Source of the DNA: Lepraria neglecta
Taxonomy: Eukaryota > Ascomycota > Lecanoromycetes > Lecanorales > Stereocaulaceae
DNA: 64,000 nucleotides
Assembly (NCBI GenBank): GCA_033220425.1
Contig: CM065647.1
Location: 868,001-932,000, forward strand
Direction of reading: 5' to 3'
Below, in pieces: positions 12,644-22,856 of this stretch. Made by a program: the position numbers and the translations under genes. How positions within the stretch are numbered: position 1 is the first letter of the stretch; every line of letters begins with the position of its first letter. Under the pieces are notes generated by a model, which searched no databases, was not told the origin of the DNA, and saw only the letters and a program-made list of their open reading frames with translations.

Positions 12644-13371
12644 CTACCTCTTGTATTCCTTCAACCACTCCACGCACTCCTCCGCCGTGTCCCTCGCAAC
12701 AAGGCCTTGCCTCCCCTCCTCCCTAACAAAACCGCTCTCAATTGCCCTCTCCATCCACCCTTCCGGCCCAACAATCGTATCCCAAAACCTTCTCCACATG
12801 AAACAAGCAAACCCCACACCTATTCACCCCCAACTTCCCCCACGTGACCATCTCCACCACTTCGTCCATAGTCCCGAATCCCCCTGAGAACGCTATAAAC
12901 CCTGATCCAGGTCCACCAGTCGAAACGAGATTGCACATGACTTTCTTGCGGATTTGGACGCCTGCTACGATGGTAATCTTCCCGTATTTCTCTTCCGACA
13001 ACAGCGTACTCTCAGCTTTTACCTTCTCCTCCTTGGTAACCTCTTCCTTCATCCCCAAACCTCATCTGACCTTACCTATCCACCCTCTTTCTTGTCCCTT
13101 ATCCTCATTCCCCTCCGCAACAGCGTCTTCCGGTCTCTCAAGACTGATATAACTTCTCGGAATAACACCATATACGCTGTCCCGCCCACTCAACCCCACA
13201 AGCGTCTTAGCCAGCTCGCTCATGAGGCCCGTAGTGCCGCCTTCGTAAACCAAGTGTATCGAGCGCTCGCGTAAGACTTGGGCCAGTGAGCGCGCGGCAG
13301 CGAGATGGGCGGGCGAGCGTCCAGCGGTGGTGGGAGCAGAAGACGCAGATGCGGGTCGGTGGAGCCGTCAT
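12644..13371 (-). pseudogene. LOG-family (cytokinin riboside monophosphate phosphoribohydrolase-like) pseudogene
   Basis: Relic of a LOG/lysine-decarboxylase-like nucleotide hydrolase. From the 5' end on the minus strand: an N-terminal RICVFC strand, then SPAHLAAARSLAQVL, then VYEGGTTGLMSELAKTLV, the signature PGSGFIAFSGGFGTMDE, and a C-terminal VARDTAEECVEWLKEYK ending in TAG at 12,644-12,646. The frame is broken at least three times: a shift just after RICVFC, an in-frame TGA at about 13,059-13,061 after the GKVR segment, and a shift near 12,770-12,790 before the last conserved block. In functional homologues the signature is usually PGGxGTxxE; here it reads SGGFGTMDE. The ATG at 13,371 is plausible. 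No intron model repairs it. The strand composition still flips near 13,255. Confidence 0.85.
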
Positions 13372-14960
13372 GGCTGGGAGGCGCTAGGACGGTGAAATGT
13401 CTGCGTAGGGTGTGAGGTGTGTTTCAAGTAATAGCTGTATTAGCGGTAGCCTGTACTCGTTCACGGCGGAGTTTGAAGGGCCCCAGGATCCCCTTCGGAA
13501 TGAGGAGCGGTGCTGGTGCCTGCGAGAGCAATCTGGGCGGGCTTCATGGCCTTTTCTCCCGCCTCAGCTCTACAAGGGTGAGCTTTAAGGGCCCAAATCC
13601 CTTCTCCCAGGTAGGCTCTAGGCGGGTGGCCGGTTGTGGGGTTTGGCCGGTTGTCCTTCTAAATTAGACGGCCATCTATCCTCCACTCGCTTCGTTGACC
13701 TTCTTACACCACACGCGAGAGTAGCTGAGCTTGGACAATTGTCCAAACTCCAGCTCGTGGCAACTGGAGAGGGGAGATGGCACTACCACGTAGCACAGAA
13801 CACAGGTCTAGACGGTGAAAGGCAACCAACACCTCCGCATACTAAAGACGTCCCATCCCAAGCATGATTTGAAGGGTATCTCCCTTTTGGGGGCAATGGA
13901 GAACAATGGAGGGCCTCCAGGAAAGCTTACAAGCCTCTTCACAGACACACCCCTTGCCAATACAAGAAAGACCGACCACATGCCAATATCACGTCTAATC
14001 GGCTTTCGAAGCCACTATATGAAGACAAACTTCGAGACTGCCGAGGCTAAGCAAGGCTAACAATCCCAAGCCTCGTTCATGGTCTTACGGACCGAGCCTT
14101 CAACAGTTCGTCAAGGTTCTTCTATCAGTACCTAAAGAGGATCATAAAACAACAGCTCTGATGAGGAGTTAAGCTTAAGCTTTGATGAACTACTGTTTCA
14201 AGCTGACATAAAACCTTCACCTCATCACCATGATTTGGCATCTACTAACCATGAACAAGATTTGATGAATTGCTTCCAGCCTCGATAGAGCCCTAAGCTG
14301 ACATGAACTCTATTCCACAAGATCGTGATCTGAATTCTGAATGCCGGGATCAGAGCACCACATATCTCGCTAGTGACAACTTGAGGTTCCAGATGGGCTG
14401 CCATCTTCATCTGGACACTTGCGACGCCTGCTTGGCTCAGAGGCAAGAAGAAGCACCTCTTGATTGATGGACTCCTTTGATGTGTTCTTCTACTACTCTC
14501 CTCCAAGGAGATCTCCTGGAGATTTGTTTCATATCAATGCGGAGGCCTCAAGACGTTCTCCGTACCAGATCCACGGACCTCCTTGACTTGATATCAATGC
14601 TCTGCTATACAATTAGCTTTGCTTAGTGGTTGAGCTTAAAGCTAAATGGCATAGCTGCCAGAACGAAAGTCAAACATATCGATGGTTTGCACGACCAGCT
14701 TCTGCTCTTCGATCATAGAAAAACCACCCCCTCTCCGTTCAAAATGGGTTCATCCTCCTTCAAGTCTCCTTCAGTCTTTCCAGACCGTCTTCTCTCCTCG
14801 TCAAGATTGGCAAGTGAAAGCCTGTTAGAGCATCAATATGGTCTTCCTAGGTCTCAATATTTCTCCCTCGCAGCCGTTGGGTAATGGCTTGGAGCCTCGA
14901 CCTTGTTCCTCATAATCTCCGTGAGGATGCAGAACACGCTCACTGCATACTGTGACTGAC
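13372..14960. other. Gene-empty accessory interval
   Basis: About 1.6 kb in which I find no coding sequence with family resemblance on either strand. It holds a perfect 16-bp palindrome at 13,731-13,746. Two similar segments of the form AGYTTKAAGGGCCC lie near 13,471 and 13,572, and ATATCAATGC occurs twice near 14,540 and 14,590. No terminal repeats or transposase were seen. Confidence 0.4.
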
Positions 14961-14970
14961 AAAGGGCTGT

Positions 14971-16617
14971 CCAGGTCCTCTGTACTTCGATCTACCAAGT
15001 GTTTTTCCATCCTCTCGCCAAATGTCCGGGTCCTATACTTGTTAAGGTAAGTCAACTATGGCTCGTCTACCATGCCTGGAGAGGCGACACGCATCTGCAA
15101 ATGGTCCGCTGGCATACGAAAACCGGTATATTTGCATGTGTCGACCATATCATCAAGCTCGCCTAAATTTCTATGCCAGGCAAATCCATACGCATCGGCC
15201 CAGACTCCGTGTCCATTAACAGCGACACCGCCCTCAGGACCATTTTCAATGGACAATCAAATACCAACAGTGGCGAATTTTATCTGGCTTATCGTCAGGA
15301 TCCCAACAACGAAAGTTCATTTTCAAACTTCAGCAAGCAGCGCCATGCCCACTACCGAAGTTATATGTCCCAGACTTTCACATCTAGCGCGTTGAAGGAT
15401 TTGGAGGACCCGATGTTGACTTATAATACCAAGTTTGTGGATCTCGTGGGCAATGATGGTGTTGCGCGTGAATTCAACCACTGCGGCCGGGCGTGACTCC
15501 AAACCGCAATGGAGTAGAGGCTATGATCTGGCGGAATGGTGTTCGTACATGGCTTTTCACGTCCCTTGGTGACTTGTGCCTTGACAAATCATTCAACATG
15601 TTGGAGAAAGAGGACAACCACTTCATAATCCCGCTGGTCGTGAACAGCCTGCACCGAGATTTCATTGTACGTCAATCCCCAAGACAAAACAATCAGCCTT
15701 AAAACGTGGTTGCTGACCTAATTTGTTCTATATTCAGTGTGGGCAAATAATAGGGATCAAAAACCTCGGCCTCGATCGATACTTCTTCCCCGATATGGCC
15801 GTAGAAGCCTAAGATTTGGCGTATTCGTGATGGCCCAGCTTCAAGCACGCATGCAAGTAGGAAGGGATCCAAACCAAAAGGACTTTTTCTATCACTTGCA
15901 GAATGGCAAGGATTTGGAGCGGGGAGCTCAGCATGCTACAGACTTGCGAGGAGCTCGCAAGTTTGCTGTTCGCTGGTATGTATCCTGAACCTATCTGGCT
16001 CTCGAGATTAAGGAAGCTAAGAGTCGAACGCACGTCTAGGTGCCGATACCACCGCCATCAGCCTAGCAACGATCTTCTTCTACCTCATACACAACCCCTT
16101 AACGTTGCGAGCATTAACCACAGAAATCCGCTCCAAATTGGCACCCGTCGATCAAATCCGCACCGGTCGCTTCCTAAAATCCTACGTATACCTACGCGCA
16201 GTAATGAACGAATCCCCGCTCCTACAATCTTCTCCCGCGCGTAGTATCCCAAGGCGGCCAAATAGTCGATGGCGATTTCTTTCCAGAGGGGACCTTGCCT
16301 GTGCCCGTCTACGCGCTCCACCACACAGAAGTCTACTACCCCAAACCCTACAACTTCGATCCCTCTCGCTGGATCGCCGATGCCAACACCGGCGTCTCCG
16401 AGACGGTATCCCGGGCGAACTCAGCGTACGCGACTTTCAATGTCGGCCCTACGAGTTGTATTGGGCGACCGCTTGTGGAGAAGGAAATTTGCGTTACGGT
16501 TGCGAGGGTGCTGTTTACGTATGACGTGAGGCAGGAGCCTGGGTCGACGTTGGGGGAGGGGGATCTCGAGGATCCGGAAACCGTTGAGATAGAGGACCGA
16601 TCATTTTCAGGCGCTTG
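14971..16617 (+). pseudogene. Cytochrome P450 pseudogene
   Basis: Fungal P450 relic. In order: FFHPLAKCPGPILVKVSQLW (about 15,000-15,060), IRIGPDSVSINSDTALRTIF (about 15,185-15,250), FNMLEKEDNHFIIPLVV (about 15,594-15,645), GLDRYFFPDM (about 15,768-15,797), ADTTAISLATIFFYLIHNP for the I-helix (about 16,041-16,097), an ExxR-region YLRAVMNE, ALHHTEVYYPKPYNFDPSRW, and the haem loop FNVGPTSCIGRPL. The usual Arg of FxxGxRxCxG is Thr here, which some fungal P450s share. At least four interruptions cannot be removed by introns: after GVAREF (15,470-15,500), before the LGDLCLDKSF block, after FFPDMAVEA (15,810), and between QNGKD and ELSML (about 15,910-15,930). There is no start methionine and a stop lies just upstream of the first conserved block. 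Confidence 0.85.
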
Positions 16618-17515
16618 ATATTTTTCCGAGCATTATTGATGGGCCTGTTGTTAAGTTCAGGGCGCGCAGCTTCTAGGAGGGTGAGAGCGTGACGGCGAAG
16701 TAAGAGCTTTTTCTTGTTTGATGTATGGACAACTGTATTATATTCCATTTAGGCGGCCTTCAATATTCCCGACCTTTCGTCAGGCAGTTGAATACGTACT
16801 CTCATTTCATAGCTGCTCCAATAAAATTTGATTAACTACAAACTGCTAGAAACTCCTGCAGACTTCTTTGAACAAATAATCATGCTCGCGGACAACGTCT
16901 TAATATAGGAATAGCAAACTAAAACCAACCTTGCGCTTTTCTCCACAGATTTACTTGAATACCAGTGAAATATGGAAGCTGAGATGATTTTGTGAAGACT
17001 GAGATTATATTGCAGCTTAGATTCAGACAGCAAGAAAGCGAAGGATGAACTGCATCTTATAGACTGTTGTAAAAGCACCAACCTGCTACCATGTCTTCTT
17101 CTGGAATTCCTTGCGGGGTACCTCCCAATGCAGGCTTTTGCAGCACGAGGTTTTTCCTACTGACCAGAGGGAATGGTTCTCGATTCAAGGACGGAGGGTA
17201 CCTTACTCATCGTTCTTGCTGGGATAGAGCAACAAGTGGCCACGTTCGACCGTTATCTTTCCAAACCGAAGAAAATTGAGCGGGTGCAAGTGTGTCATGA
17301 CGGCCCGCTCGCATCGCAAAGGATAATCGCGTGGATATGGCTATTGCATGATAATTGGAAGGGCTTTTGGGTCTTGAGCCCAAAGTCTTCTCTTTGCTAT
17401 CATGTTGGGGAATTATCCGATTTCTTTTGACATCCGCGAGTGCTTAGTAGGGTATAGATTACACTTAGTGGCATGTAAATTACGTTTCAACATCCAACCA
17501 ACGCCTGAATTAATC
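16618..17515. other. Intergenic, no gene seen
   Basis: About 0.9 kb between the P450 relic and PPM1. The short open frames here have no recognisable family features. It is presumably 3' remnant plus PPM1 promoter. Confidence 0.4.
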
Positions 17516-18715
17516 ATGGCCGCACCACAGATCCCTAACCTCAACAGTCTTCGCAATGCACATGGGGCAGGCCGTGGCCGAGGTCGAGGACAAGGTGGCT
17601 TCTCGGGGCCAAGCTCGGAAGAAGACAAAACTACTCATGACAGGATCGTGCAGCAGACAGATCAGGATGCGAGTGTCTCCAGGCTGAGCGCTGTTGAGGT
17701 GGGATACTTGGATGATCCGTTTGCGAAGTACTTCGTTTCTGGGGAAGGGCAGAAAAGGTTTCCTATCATTAACAGAGGTAGTAGTGGCTTTTTGAAGCTT
17801 CAATGGACGCGTTGTTAATAGGATATTCCAGGTACTTATGTTCGAAGCAAAGCCATCGACAACCTCGTCAACAAGTTCCTCTCCCACGACCCATCCCAGA
17901 AGAAACAAATCATCTCCCTCGGTGCCGGCTCCGATACGCGCTTTTTCCGCCTCATGAGCGCTCACCCTCGCGCCAATGGCATAGGTTACGATCGTCCCAA
18001 TCTCATATACCACGAAATCGATTTTCCCGAGAACACGATCCAAAAGTTACTGCCGTCAGCTAAGGAGAGTGATCTCTGCAGACACATTGCAGCGCCCTGG
18101 TATTGGTCACACTCTACAAATCCTACCGACCCCAACGCCCCAGCCGATGCGCTCCATGCTGGAAACTACAACGTCCACCCTATTGACCTCCGCACACTTG
18201 ATCCTTCCAGGGCTCCACCTCGATCGTTTGAATATATCGAGAAGGACTTGCCCACCCTTATCATCTCCGAGTGCTGCCTCTGCTACCTAGCCCCAGCTGC
18301 CTCAGATACAGTAGCGCTGTATTTCACCCAACACCTCTTCCCTTCAACTACACCACTCGGACTCATTCTCTACGAACCCATCAAGCCAAACGATCCCTTC
18401 GGCAAAGTCATGGTCTCCAATCTCGCAGCACGAGGTATAGTCCTCCAAACACTACGGAAGTACGGCTCTCTAGAAGCGCAAGCTGCGCGGATGAAAGCCT
18501 ATGGTTTCGATGGAAGTGGAGGAGCGGACGTTAATGAGCTGTGGCACCAGGGTGTGGATGAGAAAGAGAAAGAGAGGGTAGCTGGGTTGGAGATGGTGGA
18601 TGAGGTTGAAGAATGGGAGTTGTTGGCTGGGCATTATTGCGTTGTTTGGGGATGGAGAGGGGAAGGTTGGAATGGGTCGAAGGAAATGGCAACGCAATTC
18701 AGTGCTGGGAGTTAA
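17516..18715 (+). CDS. PPM1: Leucine carboxyl methyltransferase 1
   Basis: Methylates the C-terminal leucine carboxylate of the protein phosphatase 2A catalytic subunit using S-adenosylmethionine; cytosolic. Two exons, 17516-17777 and 17832-18715, give 381 aa. The 54-nt intron is GTAGTA...TTCCAG, phase 1. The SAM-binding motif is [13 protein letters not shown], followed by a conserved YHEIDFP strand. [12 protein letters not shown]-type sequence (here [13 protein letters not shown]) marks the catalytic core, and HYCVVWGW is close to the C-terminus. A Gly/Arg-rich N-terminal patch ([10 protein letters not shown]) precedes the domain. The strand composition changes abruptly near 18,470 (C:G about 21:8 per 60 nt before, 3:27 after). 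Confidence 0.94.
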
Positions 18716-19087
18716 AAGGTACAGGAGCTGCGTAGAAATGCATGTCGAAGCATTGGACTTGCTTGGCAACGATTTCTACGAAGTGATGAATATGAGGAAC
18801 GAACTCCTGGGATGTAAAGTATCAGACTTGGAATACCATCTTTCAGCACCTTGGGAACACACGAAGCCTGACCAATGAACCGATATCGTTGCAAGCCGAT
18901 CTTTCGGCACAAAGATAAATCCACGTCTATGCAACGACGGAGTCATGACCCTCCTCTTAGCAGACCACTATCTTCCTGTACATCATCCCGTCGTGACCAG
19001 CCCTCCCATATCGAGTGACCCCTTTGCTTCCTGATCTCCTATCTGTGTCCTTTCCCACAGACATAGAGACTACTCTTCCTTGCCCCC

Positions 19088-19806
19088 TCACTCCAACTTA
19101 TCTAAATGCTCCAATCTAGTCAACACAACCTGTTTACTGGTCTCCTCGATCTCGCCCGCAAGGAAGACCTCATCGAGTATCGCATAGACCTATTCGTTCC
19201 CGTCTATCAGCCATCATACCAACCTTCCACTCCTTCTCCCAATAGCCCCTTCCCCAAACCAGAACTCACATACCTTATAAAAATTAAACACCAAATCCAG
19301 CTCGCAAACATTCCCAAAGAAACTATCCAGCACCTCGACAAAGAAATGTATAGCCTCTAGATACGCCAACTCATTGTCGTTGGCGTCGACGCACACGCAG
19401 AAGAAGAGGCCTGCGTAGCGCCGGTAGACGATTTTCAGGTTGCGGAATTCGACGAAGTTGGATTGGTGCTTTTGATCACGGGGGGCGATGAGGCGGTGGA
19501 CCTAAAGGCACGAGGAGGGTGTGAGAGGAGGGTTTGGTGGGGAGGGAGGTAGGGAGGGGAAAGGGGAGAGGTACTTCGCCTTTGAGCTTGATTTTTTCTT
19601 CATCCTGGGTGATATTAGCTGTGAGGTGCGGTAGTGAAAAGGGGGGGAAGAGCTTACTGAGTATGGAGAATACCACTTAGCAAGTCTAGTCTTCCCTCTG
19701 GTGACGGTCAGCTTTCGAAAAACATCCTAGCATCAATGTGCACAAGTCAAGATGAGGTGCGGAGTACATACTGCCGGTTCTGAATCAAAATAAATGAGAG
19801 CACCAT
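19088..19806 (-). CDS. APS2: AP-2 clathrin adaptor sigma subunit
   Basis: Small sigma chain of the AP-2 complex, for clathrin-mediated endocytosis at the plasma membrane. Five exons assemble into an almost textbook protein: [20 protein letters not shown] from exons 1-2 (19806-19772 and 19697-19658), a short [10 protein letters not shown] exon, a long exon with [20 protein letters not shown] and [13 protein letters not shown], and a last exon with [19 protein letters not shown] ending LEHLDKLE. The stop is at 19,088-19,090. Total length is about 143 aa, as for the family. The extra Val after Met is a small difference from the usual MLSFILIQ. Convergent with PPM1, divergent from the dehydrogenase. 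Confidence 0.95.
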
Positions 19807-20346
19807 TAGGGGCGAGAAGAGGCTTTCGAGCCTTGAACAATGGCTGCGAGTAAGGAATGAAACAAATCGCGGGGTATGTGTTGAGATCGTTATGTCCGGG
19901 ACTCGGATTTAAAGAGAGGTCTTGGCAGCGACTGATGGTTACAGCCCATAACAAACGCGATTCTTTGCGAGCAGTAGTCTATATCGACGTCATCTTCATG
20001 CCTTGCTTACTGTGGTTTACTGATATACCTTATTTCATCAGCGACAAGACTGCTTGCTGCCTAATTCAATTTTGAACGGATTACTTTGACGAACGACTGA
20101 TCCAGGTCCTGTTCTGAGTCTCCTGCTCCTCTGTTTAACTTTGTTGTTATTACACGCGTTATTGTTGAGACAATTGCCCGTTTTCATTAGCTGTTATTGC
20201 CCTTAAAGTTTGCTGGTTCTTCCATCTAAAAGTAACTCTTTCCTTTCTCATACACAAAACCCGCTTTCCTTGTCCGAATATCATCAATATCAGATCGTAT
20301 CGAGTAACATATTCAATTACAAGATCGACATTCATCCAACTCCAAG
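19807..20346. promoter_or_regulatory. Divergent promoter, APS2/dehydrogenase
   Basis: A 540 bp spacer between start codons on opposite strands. No gene was seen inside. Its promoter function is inferred from position. Confidence 0.45.
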
Positions 20347-21423
20347 ATGGCTTCCAAGCCCTCCTCGCAAATCCGCATAGCAATTCTAGACGACTACCAA
20401 AGCCTCTCAATCTCACACATATCACGCCTCCTATCTCAACCCAACATCTCGATAAAAGTCTTCGCGAATCCCAACGAGCCAGTAAAAGACCGCAATGACC
20501 ACGACGCCCTTATTAGTGCTCTCCATCCATTCAACGTCATCTGCGCCATGCGTGAGCGAACATCACTACGCAAAGAAGTCCTCAGCAAATTACCCAACCT
20601 ACGGCTCATTCTCACAACTGGACCCCGAAACGCCGCTATCGATCTAGAAGCCTGCAAAGAAGCTGGCATCATTGTCGCTGGAACGGCGTTTTCGCCTTCA
20701 AACACCTCGGTCGCGCCAATGCGCGATAATACTGCACAACATACTTGGGCACTGATTCTAGCTCTCACTAACAACATTTCCCGTGACGACAGCGCCGTCA
20801 AAAGCGGTGGCTGGCAGGGCGATCTTCCTCTCTCTGTCAACCTTGCAGGGAAGACATTTGCCTGTCTCGGGCTTGGTCGTTTGGGAACTGAAGTGGCAAA
20901 GATGGCGGTTATAGCGTTCGGAATGCGTGTCCAGGCATGGAGCAGCTCGCTCACGCAGGAGAAAGCTGACGCTCAGGCACAATCGGCGGGTCTACCGCCC
21001 GGTACTTTCGTTGTGGCTCCTTCTAAAGCTGCGCTCTTTGAGGCTGCGGACGTATTGAGTGTACACTATGTCCTTTCGGAACGGTCGCGTAACATCGTAT
21101 CTGCTGATGAGCTGGCTTTGTTAAGACCTTCTGCGATGTTCGTCAATTCTTCTAGAGGCCCACTTGTGGATGAAGACGCTTTGTATGATGTGCTTGAGAA
21201 GGGAAAGATCCGTGGAGCGGCCCTGGATGTTTTCTGGAGCGAACCGTTGCCCGAGAGCGGTCGGTGGAGAAGTACGAAGTGGGGCAGGGATGGGAGGAGT
21301 GAGGTGGTGATGACGCCTCATACGGGCTTTGTGAGTGAGCAGACTATGGAAAATTGGTGGTTACAGACTGCAGAGAATCTGGACAGGTGGTTGAAGTGTG
21401 AAGAGGTGCTGTATCGTTTTTGA
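20347..21423 (+). CDS. D-isomer-specific 2-hydroxyacid dehydrogenase
   Basis: NAD(P)-dependent 2-hydroxyacid dehydrogenase of the phosphoglycerate/formate dehydrogenase fold; single exon, 358 aa, typical length. The N-terminal half of the substrate domain has IAILDDYQ and LILTTGPRN. The Rossmann dinucleotide motif is FACLGLGRLGTEVAK (GxGxxG, about residue 176-181). Conserved later blocks are MFVNSSRGPLVDEDAL, with the catalytic Arg region, GAALDVFWSEPLP, with the catalytic Glu neighbourhood, and MTPHTGF, with the catalytic His. The exact substrate cannot be read from the sequence. The first ATG follows a C/A-rich leader and fits the family start. Confidence 0.92.
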   Translation: MASKPSSQIRIAILDDYQSLSISHISRLLSQPNISIKVFANPNEPVKDRNDHDALISALHPFNVICAMRERTSLRKEVLSKLPNLRLILTTGPRNAAIDLEACKEAGIIVAGTAFSPSNTSVAPMRDNTAQHTWALILALTNNISRDDSAVKSGGWQGDLPLSVNLAGKTFACLGLGRLGTEVAKMAVIAFGMRVQAWSSSLTQEKADAQAQSAGLPPGTFVVAPSKAALFEAADVLSVHYVLSERSRNIVSADELALLRPSAMFVNSSRGPLVDEDALYDVLEKGKIRGAALDVFWSEPLPESGRWRSTKWGRDGRSEVVMTPHTGFVSEQTMENWWLQTAENLDRWLKCEEVLYRF

Positions 21424-21609
21424 GATGTGCCGCCAAAACCCTGATTCTCAAGTCTCTGTTCGAATAGCCAACACCGCAGCACTACCGCATATTACATCGA
21501 AGATGCTGCATTTCTCCACGCACCACATCTACTAATCAGTACAGCACTTGACTTAAGCTGCACCTTAAACATTCTAAGCTATCCCTCAACAACCATTTTA
21601 CGCCGAATG
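21424..21609. other. Intergenic spacer
   Basis: A short spacer after the dehydrogenase. Nothing was identified. Confidence 0.4.
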
Positions 21610-22540
21610 GTAGCCTCCGAAGAAGAACGGAAACCAACCACCAGCCTCCCCTCACAAACTCTCAACACCCATCAGCGCCTTCTTAAAAAACTCCAGCTCA
21701 TCCTTCGTCGGAAAATCAATAACCTAAAAAGACGTCTTCACTCCACTCGTATCCCCCCAACCGGTTTATTCAAAACATCCAAAACCCACAACCTCTTAAT
21801 CTCCAACCCCCTAACCCCAAACCGAAAGACAACAGATCTCACATTCGCCGGCAACCACGTGAACGCCCTGATCCAGTCTCTATCGCTCTGTCTCTGCCTC
21901 TGCAATTCACTACCGCTCTCCCTTTGCCAATGCCATTCTCGACCGCAGTTCCTGTGCCACTGCAATTCACTCCCCCTTTCTCATCGTTTCTGTTCGAAGC
22001 AATGCATATAATCGAACACTTTGATTACAAGACGGAAACCACCCTTTATCTCAGCACTCTCTCCACAACCTAAGAATCTCATGCGGCCGAGGAAATGCAT
22101 CAGTTCCTCCGGACGCTCGAAAGAAAGCGTATGCGCTTCGAAGAAAACAGGATCGATTTCCATCCCCGCTGTTTTCGATGCGTGGTGGAGTTTGACTAGG
22201 GAACTCGTTTGAAGATGTTTTGTCTTATGACACCAAGTTGTAAGATGTTTTGGGTAATGACGGGGCCAGACTGCGTTACAGAAATAATCTGAGTATGCAA
22301 ATGCTTGGTGGCTGGTTTTGAAGATGCGCAGCTCGGCGACTACTAAACCCCATATTTTCTCTTGGATTTCGGGGGGTAGGTAGTTCAACGTGCCGAGCTG
22401 GGTGCGGTGTTTGATGTCAAGGTCGTGGCCTTGGGAGAACCAGGAGGAGCTTTGGTATGTTTTCCTAAGGGCGGTTTTTCCGTTAGATCCTAGAGATTTT
22501 TATCGAATGGTAATTTGATGGAGAGGGAAAGTCTTTCGGA
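21610..22540 (-). pseudogene. 2EXR-like protein relic
   Basis: On the minus strand an open stretch reads LNYLPPEIQEKIWGLVVAEL near 22,385-22,320. It then continues through FFEAHTLSFERPEELMHFLG, and in another frame through WIRAFTWLPANVRSVVFRFG. This layout (short helical LPPEIxxxIW motif, then a beta-rich half) is that of fungal 2EXR/F-box-like proteins of unknown function. No in-frame ATG exists between the upstream stop and the conserved motif, and the two halves need a frame change around 21,975-22,010, where the DNA is low-complexity (TGCAATTCAC repeated). A small intron could join the halves, but the missing start argues for a relic. Confidence 0.5.
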
Positions 22541-22856
22541 GAGTATTTGAAATCCATGTTATTGTAGGAAATAGTGCGCAAAACCGAAAAGCTGACGGAA
22601 CAAAGAGAGGACTTTGGCGGGGTTTGCGTTGCTGAGGTGAGGATGCTGGTTTGACCATTAACGCAAAATGTCTATGCTAGAGGCAGTAATGAACACTATT
22701 TGGCACCAAATCGACCAGGTCGAGTTACGTAGCTTTGTGATATAACGCTTAGTGACCTGTCGAATGAAGCTTCTTCCGTGGGTATATCACATGCTTCCGC
22801 TGCTGTCCCTTCGCTTCGAAAATTCTCAAATATGCTCATTTTTCGGCGAGACGTTT
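22541..22856. other. Interval with no assigned gene
   Basis: About 0.3 kb between two damaged loci. I see no conserved coding signal. Confidence 0.35.

Noticed and set aside
13372-14960. Transposon remnant in the gene-empty interval
   Set aside because: I found no transposase-like coding, terminal inverted repeats or target-site duplication; the few repeated words are short.
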